This document shows, one piece after another, positions 59,736 through 64,000 of a DNA stretch of 64,000 bases. Below the pieces are notes generated by a model. The model was given only the letters and a program-made list of their open reading frames with translations, was not told where the DNA came from and ran no database searches. The stretch comes from Bacteroidota bacterium (GTDB lineage: Bacteria; Bacteroidota; Bacteroidia; Cytophagales; Cyclobacteriaceae), in assembly GCA_018266055.1 (NCBI GenBank), contig JAFDYT010000015.1:1-64000 (forward strand). Reading direction: 5' to 3'. The translations under genes and the position numbers were made by a program. How positions within the stretch are numbered: the first letter of the stretch is position 1; each line of letters starts with the position of its first letter.

Positions 59736-62522
59736 ATGAGAAACCTTTTGATCGCTTTGCTGGTGCTCACCAGCCCGGCGCTGCTCGCCCAAAAATTTAT
59801 GCTGCGCGGCCAAGTGATGGACACCGCGTCAACAAGTCTGCCGTCGGCTACGGTGCTGTTGATGCTTGAGAAAGATTCTTCGCTCGTCAGCTTTACCGCC
59901 AGCGACAACAAGGGCTTCTTTGAACTAAAAAACATTCCTGCCGGGCGCTATCAACTCAAAGTCACGTTTGTGGGATACGCCAGTGCAGTGCAGTCCGTGA
60001 TTTCACAACCCACCGTGCCTGTGGTAGACGTGGGAGTCATTCGCCTGAAGCCGCAGTCGAAAGAACTTGCGGAGCTCACCGTGAAAGGCGAAAGGGCGCC
60101 GGTGACCGTGAAGCGCGATACCATCGAATACAATGCAGGGTCGTTTAAAACAAAAGCGAATGCCAACGTAGAAGACCTGCTCAAGAAGATGCCCGGCATT
60201 CAGGTAGAAAGCGATGGAACCATCCGTGCGCAAGGTGAGACCGTACAACGTGTGATGGTGGACGGAAAAGAGTTCTTCGGAAGAGACCCGAAGCTCGCGA
60301 CACGCAATCTGCCTGCCGATGCCATCAACAAAGTGCAAGTGTTCGACAAGAAATCTGATCAGGCCGTCTTTACTGGTGTCGACGACGGCCAGCGCGAGAA
60401 ATCCATCAATCTGGAATTGAAAGAAGAAAAACGCAACGGCATCTTTGGCACACTCACCGGCGGCGCGGGTACCAACGATCGCTTTAGCCTGAAAACAAAC
60501 CTGAACCGCTTCACTAAAAAACGCCAGCTTTCCTTTTTAGGAATGGGCAATAACGTTAACGAACAAGGATTCTCTTTCGAGGATTACCTCAACTTCACCG
60601 GTGGCTCACAGCAGATGCTGGCAGGCGGTGCTATGCGGCTGGAGTTTAACAGCGACAATCAAAACGGCGTGCCGCTCAACTTCGGAGGGAGGCAAAACGG
60701 CATCATGACCAACTATGCGGCCGGTGTAAACCTGAATGAAGACTTGAGTAAGAAATCAAAACTCAATGGCAGTTACTTTTACAACCGGCTCGATCAGAAC
60801 GTGATTAAAAATACACATCGCATCAATTACCTTCCGGATCAGTCGAGTTACACCTTTGATCAGGCCAGTGTGCAGCACGGCACAAACGACAGCCATCGCG
60901 GGAATTTTACCATAGACCATAAGATTGACTCGGTCAATTCACTCAAGTGGAATACCTCGGCATCTAATTCCTATAACACCCAACGCGTGGCGAGCAGCAG
61001 CCGCACCTTCTCGGCTTCAGGCAACGTGCAAAATCAAAGTGACCGCACTACGTACCTGGAAGGCAACGCACTGAACCTTACGTCGAGCCTGCTGCTGCGG
61101 CATCGCTTTGCAAAGAAAGGCCGCAACATGTCGGTCAACCTCACCGGCACGTACTCGCAAAACAACAGCAACGGCACGTTGCAGGCCAACAATGAGTATT
61201 ACCAAACCAACGAACTGCAAAGCATCGTGCAATCCAACGCGCAAAAAACAAATAACCAAACGTACGGTGCTACCTTCACCTACACAGAGCCACTGGGCAA
61301 GCGAAAATACTTGGAGGCCTCCTACTCTTTCCGCACTAATCAAAACGAAGTAAACCGCGAAGTGTATGACGTGGCCGGCACTCAACCGGTGTTTGACTCC
61401 ACTTACAGCAACCGCTATCGCAGCAACTATATTTACAATAGGCCAGGCCTGAGCTTTCGCGTTAACAGAAAGAAATACAATCTCTCCACCAGCATAAGCT
61501 GGCAGAAAACCGATTTGCAGGGACGCTTGCTGTTAAAGGGCATCGACATCAACCGTCAATTTCAAAATCTGCTTCCGGCCGTTCACTTCAACTATGATTT
61601 CTCCAACTTCCGTCACCTTCGCTTTGACTACGATGCCTCCATGCAGGAGCCAACCATTCAGCAACTACAACCGGTGATCGATAACACCGATCCACTTAAC
61701 CTGACGGTAGGTAACCCCTCCCTGCAGCCGGCATACAGCCATCGGTTCACGTTCAACTACACGCTCTTCAATCCGTCGCGTTTCATCAGCTTTTTCTCGT
61801 TCATCACGGCCAACATCACGAAGAATGCTTTTGCCAACGGACAGACTGTTGACGACAAACTCATTCGCACCACCAAGCCCGTGAACGTACATGAAAATGT
61901 GATGCTCAACGGGAACTTCAGTTTTGGTTTTCCAATTGAGCGGCTGAAAAGTCGAGTAAGTATTGGTCCTACGGGCACGTACACCAAAGGGATTAACCTG
62001 CTGAACAATGTGGAGAATACGGCGCGTCAGCAAATACTCGGCGGCTCGGTAAGGTACGACTATACACTTAACGACGTTTTGCTAATTGGATTGAGTGCAC
62101 AGATCAGCCGACAAAAAACGGAATACGACTTTACAAAGAATCTCAATCAGGTTTACACCAACAATACCTACTCGGCAGAAGGTAACCTCACCTTCCTGAA
62201 GAACTATCAGTTCAACAGCACGCTCGACTATTATATTTACAAAAGCGAAACCACAGGCTTCAGCCGCAACTTCCCGATCTGGAATGCATCGCTTTCAAGG
62301 TTCTTACTGAAGAATAAAACTGGTGAACTGAAGCTTGCCGTGATGAACATCCTCGACCAAAGCATGAGTGTAAACCAATCGGCCAACACGAACTACCTGC
62401 AGCAGGAAACCACCAACAACCTGGGCCGGTACATCATGTTGAGTTTCACCTATTCCATCAACAAACAACTTAACCCGATGGGTGCGGGTAATGGAGGAAT
62501 GCGTGTGATGATCAGAAATTGA
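59736..62522 (+). CDS. TonB-plug outer-membrane beta-barrel protein
   Basis: The 928-residue protein has a signal peptide and a carboxypeptidase-regulatory-like domain (RGQVMDTASTSLPSATVLL, then GRYQLKVTFVGYASAVQSVI). A TonB-type plug (VEDLLKKMPGIQVESDGTI, VMVDGKEFFGRDP, ADAINKVQVFDKKSD) and a large barrel follow. The last strand ends in GGMRVMIRN rather than an aromatic residue. It resembles barrels paired with GLPGLI proteins and lies 25 bases behind that gene. A function in export or uptake of an unknown ligand is inference. Confidence 0.93.
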   Translation: MRNLLIALLVLTSPALLAQKFMLRGQVMDTASTSLPSATVLLMLEKDSSLVSFTASDNKGFFELKNIPAGRYQLKVTFVGYASAVQSVISQPTVPVVDVGVIRLKPQSKELAELTVKGERAPVTVKRDTIEYNAGSFKTKANANVEDLLKKMPGIQVESDGTIRAQGETVQRVMVDGKEFFGRDPKLATRNLPADAINKVQVFDKKSDQAVFTGVDDGQREKSINLELKEEKRNGIFGTLTGGAGTNDRFSLKTNLNRFTKKRQLSFLGMGNNVNEQGFSFEDYLNFTGGSQQMLAGGAMRLEFNSDNQNGVPLNFGGRQNGIMTNYAAGVNLNEDLSKKSKLNGSYFYNRLDQNVIKNTHRINYLPDQSSYTFDQASVQHGTNDSHRGNFTIDHKIDSVNSLKWNTSASNSYNTQRVASSSRTFSASGNVQNQSDRTTYLEGNALNLTSSLLLRHRFAKKGRNMSVNLTGTYSQNNSNGTLQANNEYYQTNELQSIVQSNAQKTNNQTYGATFTYTEPLGKRKYLEASYSFRTNQNEVNREVYDVAGTQPVFDSTYSNRYRSNYIYNRPGLSFRVNRKKYNLSTSISWQKTDLQGRLLLKGIDINRQFQNLLPAVHFNYDFSNFRHLRFDYDASMQEPTIQQLQPVIDNTDPLNLTVGNPSLQPAYSHRFTFNYTLFNPSRFISFFSFITANITKNAFANGQTVDDKLIRTTKPVNVHENVMLNGNFSFGFPIERLKSRVSIGPTGTYTKGINLLNNVENTARQQILGGSVRYDYTLNDVLLIGLSAQISRQKTEYDFTKNLNQVYTNNTYSAEGNLTFLKNYQFNSTLDYYIYKSETTGFSRNFPIWNASLSRFLLKNKTGELKLAVMNILDQSMSVNQSANTNYLQQETTNNLGRYIMLSFTYSINKQLNPMGAGNGGMRVMIRN

Positions 62523-62703
62523 TCGAGCGCGCACTTCGCAAATAATACACTAAAAAATCAAGAGTCTTGATGTAATTCAACCCGTAATGTATTACCGGTG
62601 TTTCTGATGGAGGACTCAGACGACTCATTTTCAAATGATCTCCGTCTTTATTAATTTGGATCCATTATATTCTCATCGCGCTAAATAAAAATCAATTCAT
62701 TTT

Positions 62704-64000
62704 ATGGAAAACCCGTTGGCTAGTTACTGGTGGATACTGGTATTGATTCTGTGTATTGCACTTTACAAATTCATCTTTCGTTTTTTGCTGGGCATGGTCA
62801 TCGTGCCCGAAGATAAAATCGGTTTGGTCACCAAGAAGTTTGTGCTTTTTGGCAAGAACCGCGAGCTACCCGACGGCCGCATCATCGCTACGTTAGGCGA
62901 GGCCGGCTTTCAGGCACGCACACTCGCCCCTGGCTTGTATTTCTGGAAGTGGGTGTGGCAATACAGCATCTCGATGGAATCGTTCACCATCATTCCGGAA
63001 GGAAAAATAGGACTCGTGTTGTCGAAAGACGGCGCGGAGATTCCCAGTGGAAACATTCTCGCACACCGCGTAGAGTGCGACAACTTTCAGGATGCTGAAA
63101 AGTTTCTGCAAAATGGCGGACAGCGCGGTCGTCAATCCAATTACATCACCGCCGGTTCGTACCGGATCAACACGTTGCTCTTTCAGATTTCCATTACCAG
63201 CATGGTGCGCATTCAGGAAAGTATGGTGGGTATCGTCACTACACTCGACGGTCTGCCGATTGAAGCGGGACAGATTGCAGGTAAAGTGATTGAAGGTCAT
63301 AACAACTTTCAGGACTTTGGCACCTTTATTAAAAACGGTGGAAACAAAGGTCTCCAACCACAGGTCATCCTGGCGGGTTCGTACAACCTGAATCCGTGGG
63401 CGGTGCAGGTAGAGGAAATCCCCATGTCGGAAATTCCAATTGGGTATGTCGGTGTGGTGATCTCTTACATCGGGCAGGAAGGCAAAGACCTTACGGGCAT
63501 CGATTTCAAACACGGCAATATTGTAGAGAAAGGATACAAGGGCGTGTGGCTTGAACCGCTCGGCCCCGGCAAGTATCCGATCAACACCTATACGATGAAA
63601 CTTGAACTGGTGCCGACGACTAACCTGGTATTGAACTGGGCGACGGCGCGCAGCGAAGCACACAACCTCGACAAGAATCTTTCTACCATCACGGTGCGCT
63701 CGAAAGACGGATTCCCATTCAACCTCGACGTGGCGCAGATCATTCACGTTCCCTCCAACGAAGCGCCTAAGGTTATCGCCCGCTTTGGAAATATGGTGAA
63801 CCTGGTATCGCAGGTGCTGGAGCCAACGATTGGCAACTACTTCCGAAACTCGGCGCAAGACAGCGACGTGATCGCCTTCCTCACCACACGTAAGGAACGA
63901 CAAGAGTCCGCGAAAGCGCACATCAAAAAAGTGTTGGACGAATACAACGTCAATGCAGTAGATACCCTTATCGGGGATATCGTTCCTCCCGAAACGTTGA
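62704..64000 (+). CDS. SPFH/Band 7 (flotillin-like) protein, partial at right edge
   Basis: The frame opens at the ATG at 62704 and runs to the window end with 432 codons and no stop. An N-terminal helix (YWWILVLILCIALYKFIF) anchors it. An SPFH-type domain follows (MVIVPEDKIGLVTKKFV, APGLYFWKWVWQYSI, TITVRSKDGFPFNLDVAQII). A segment with FQDAEKFLQNGG...AGSYRIN is repeated as FQDFGTFIKNGG...AGSYNLN some 80 residues later. Such proteins organise membrane microdomains or protect quality-control proteases. The long minus-strand frame here (63921 to 62893) is an antisense shadow. Confidence 0.88.
   Translation, partial: MENPLASYWWILVLILCIALYKFIFRFLLGMVIVPEDKIGLVTKKFVLFGKNRELPDGRIIATLGEAGFQARTLAPGLYFWKWVWQYSISMESFTIIPEGKIGLVLSKDGAEIPSGNILAHRVECDNFQDAEKFLQNGGQRGRQSNYITAGSYRINTLLFQISITSMVRIQESMVGIVTTLDGLPIEAGQIAGKVIEGHNNFQDFGTFIKNGGNKGLQPQVILAGSYNLNPWAVQVEEIPMSEIPIGYVGVVISYIGQEGKDLTGIDFKHGNIVEKGYKGVWLEPLGPGKYPINTYTMKLELVPTTNLVLNWATARSEAHNLDKNLSTITVRSKDGFPFNLDVAQIIHVPSNEAPKVIARFGNMVNLVSQVLEPTIGNYFRNSAQDSDVIAFLTTRKERQESAKAHIKKVLDEYNVNAVDTLIGDIVPPETL

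Noticed and set aside
62893..63921. Minus-strand 342-codon frame at the right edge
   Set aside because: The plus strand holds a clear SPFH protein with family motifs. The minus frame is its antisense shadow.

Overview
The window looks like a chromosomal segment of a Bacteroidota bacterium, most likely of the Cytophagales type. The evidence is several clade-typical families: two very large secreted proteins ending in type IX secretion sorting domains (type A and type B), a PorP/SprF-like protein beside the type B one, a GLPGLI protein beside a TonB-plug outer-membrane barrel, and a clade II (Sec/lipoprotein) nitrous oxide reductase cluster. Start codons mostly follow A-rich leaders rather than strong Shine-Dalgarno sequences. 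No rRNA, tRNA, CRISPR array, transposase, integrase or phage structural gene was recognised.

Layout. 1-5.1 kb: a 21-bp minisatellite, then small hypothetical secreted or membrane proteins and a DUF2452 gene. 5.2-12.7 kb: a VanZ-like gene, then a tightly packed plus-strand operon that joins an S-adenosylmethionine decarboxylase, two zinc-ribbon/DUF4178 proteins, a 54-aa protein, a DUF350 membrane protein, a membrane-anchored aminopropyltransferase, a Tat-type FAD amine-oxidase-like protein and a histidine-rich polytopic membrane protein. This reads as a membrane-associated polyamine synthesis and modification system. 12.7-16.5 kb: a HelD-like helicase, a small outer-membrane barrel and a fasciclin lipoprotein.

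16.5-25.0 kb: a nitrogen-oxide module. A Ric/YtfE di-iron repair gene is convergent with a minus-strand operon for a Crp/Fnr regulator, a cytochrome c lipoprotein, NosZ, a membrane protein, NosL, NosD, NosF and NosY. Three intergenic palindromes of the form TGAY-N4-ATCA lie before ric, before the regulator and before a 57-aa membrane protein, which suggests one local regulon. 25.0-36.3 kb: the type IX secretion cargo proteins, with a RibD/DHFR-like gene between them.

36.4-41.4 kb: single genes (SRPBCC, DoxX, AraC, M24 peptidase, sterol desaturase family) and a 42-bp, 12-copy minisatellite. 41.4-48.0 kb: a five-gene minus-strand operon with ABC ATPase, ABC permease, a substrate-binding protein fused to an OmpA domain and two coiled-coil proteins, followed by a DUF4407 membrane coiled-coil gene. 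I regard this as the least described system in the window. 48.1-51.4 kb: YgiD-like dioxygenase, LLM flavoprotein, Crp/Fnr regulator, lipoprotein. 52.0-56.6 kb: two tandem S41 peptidases. 56.7-62.5 kb: a two-component system divergent from the GLPGLI/outer-membrane pair. 62.7 kb to the end: an SPFH/Band-7 protein cut by the window edge.
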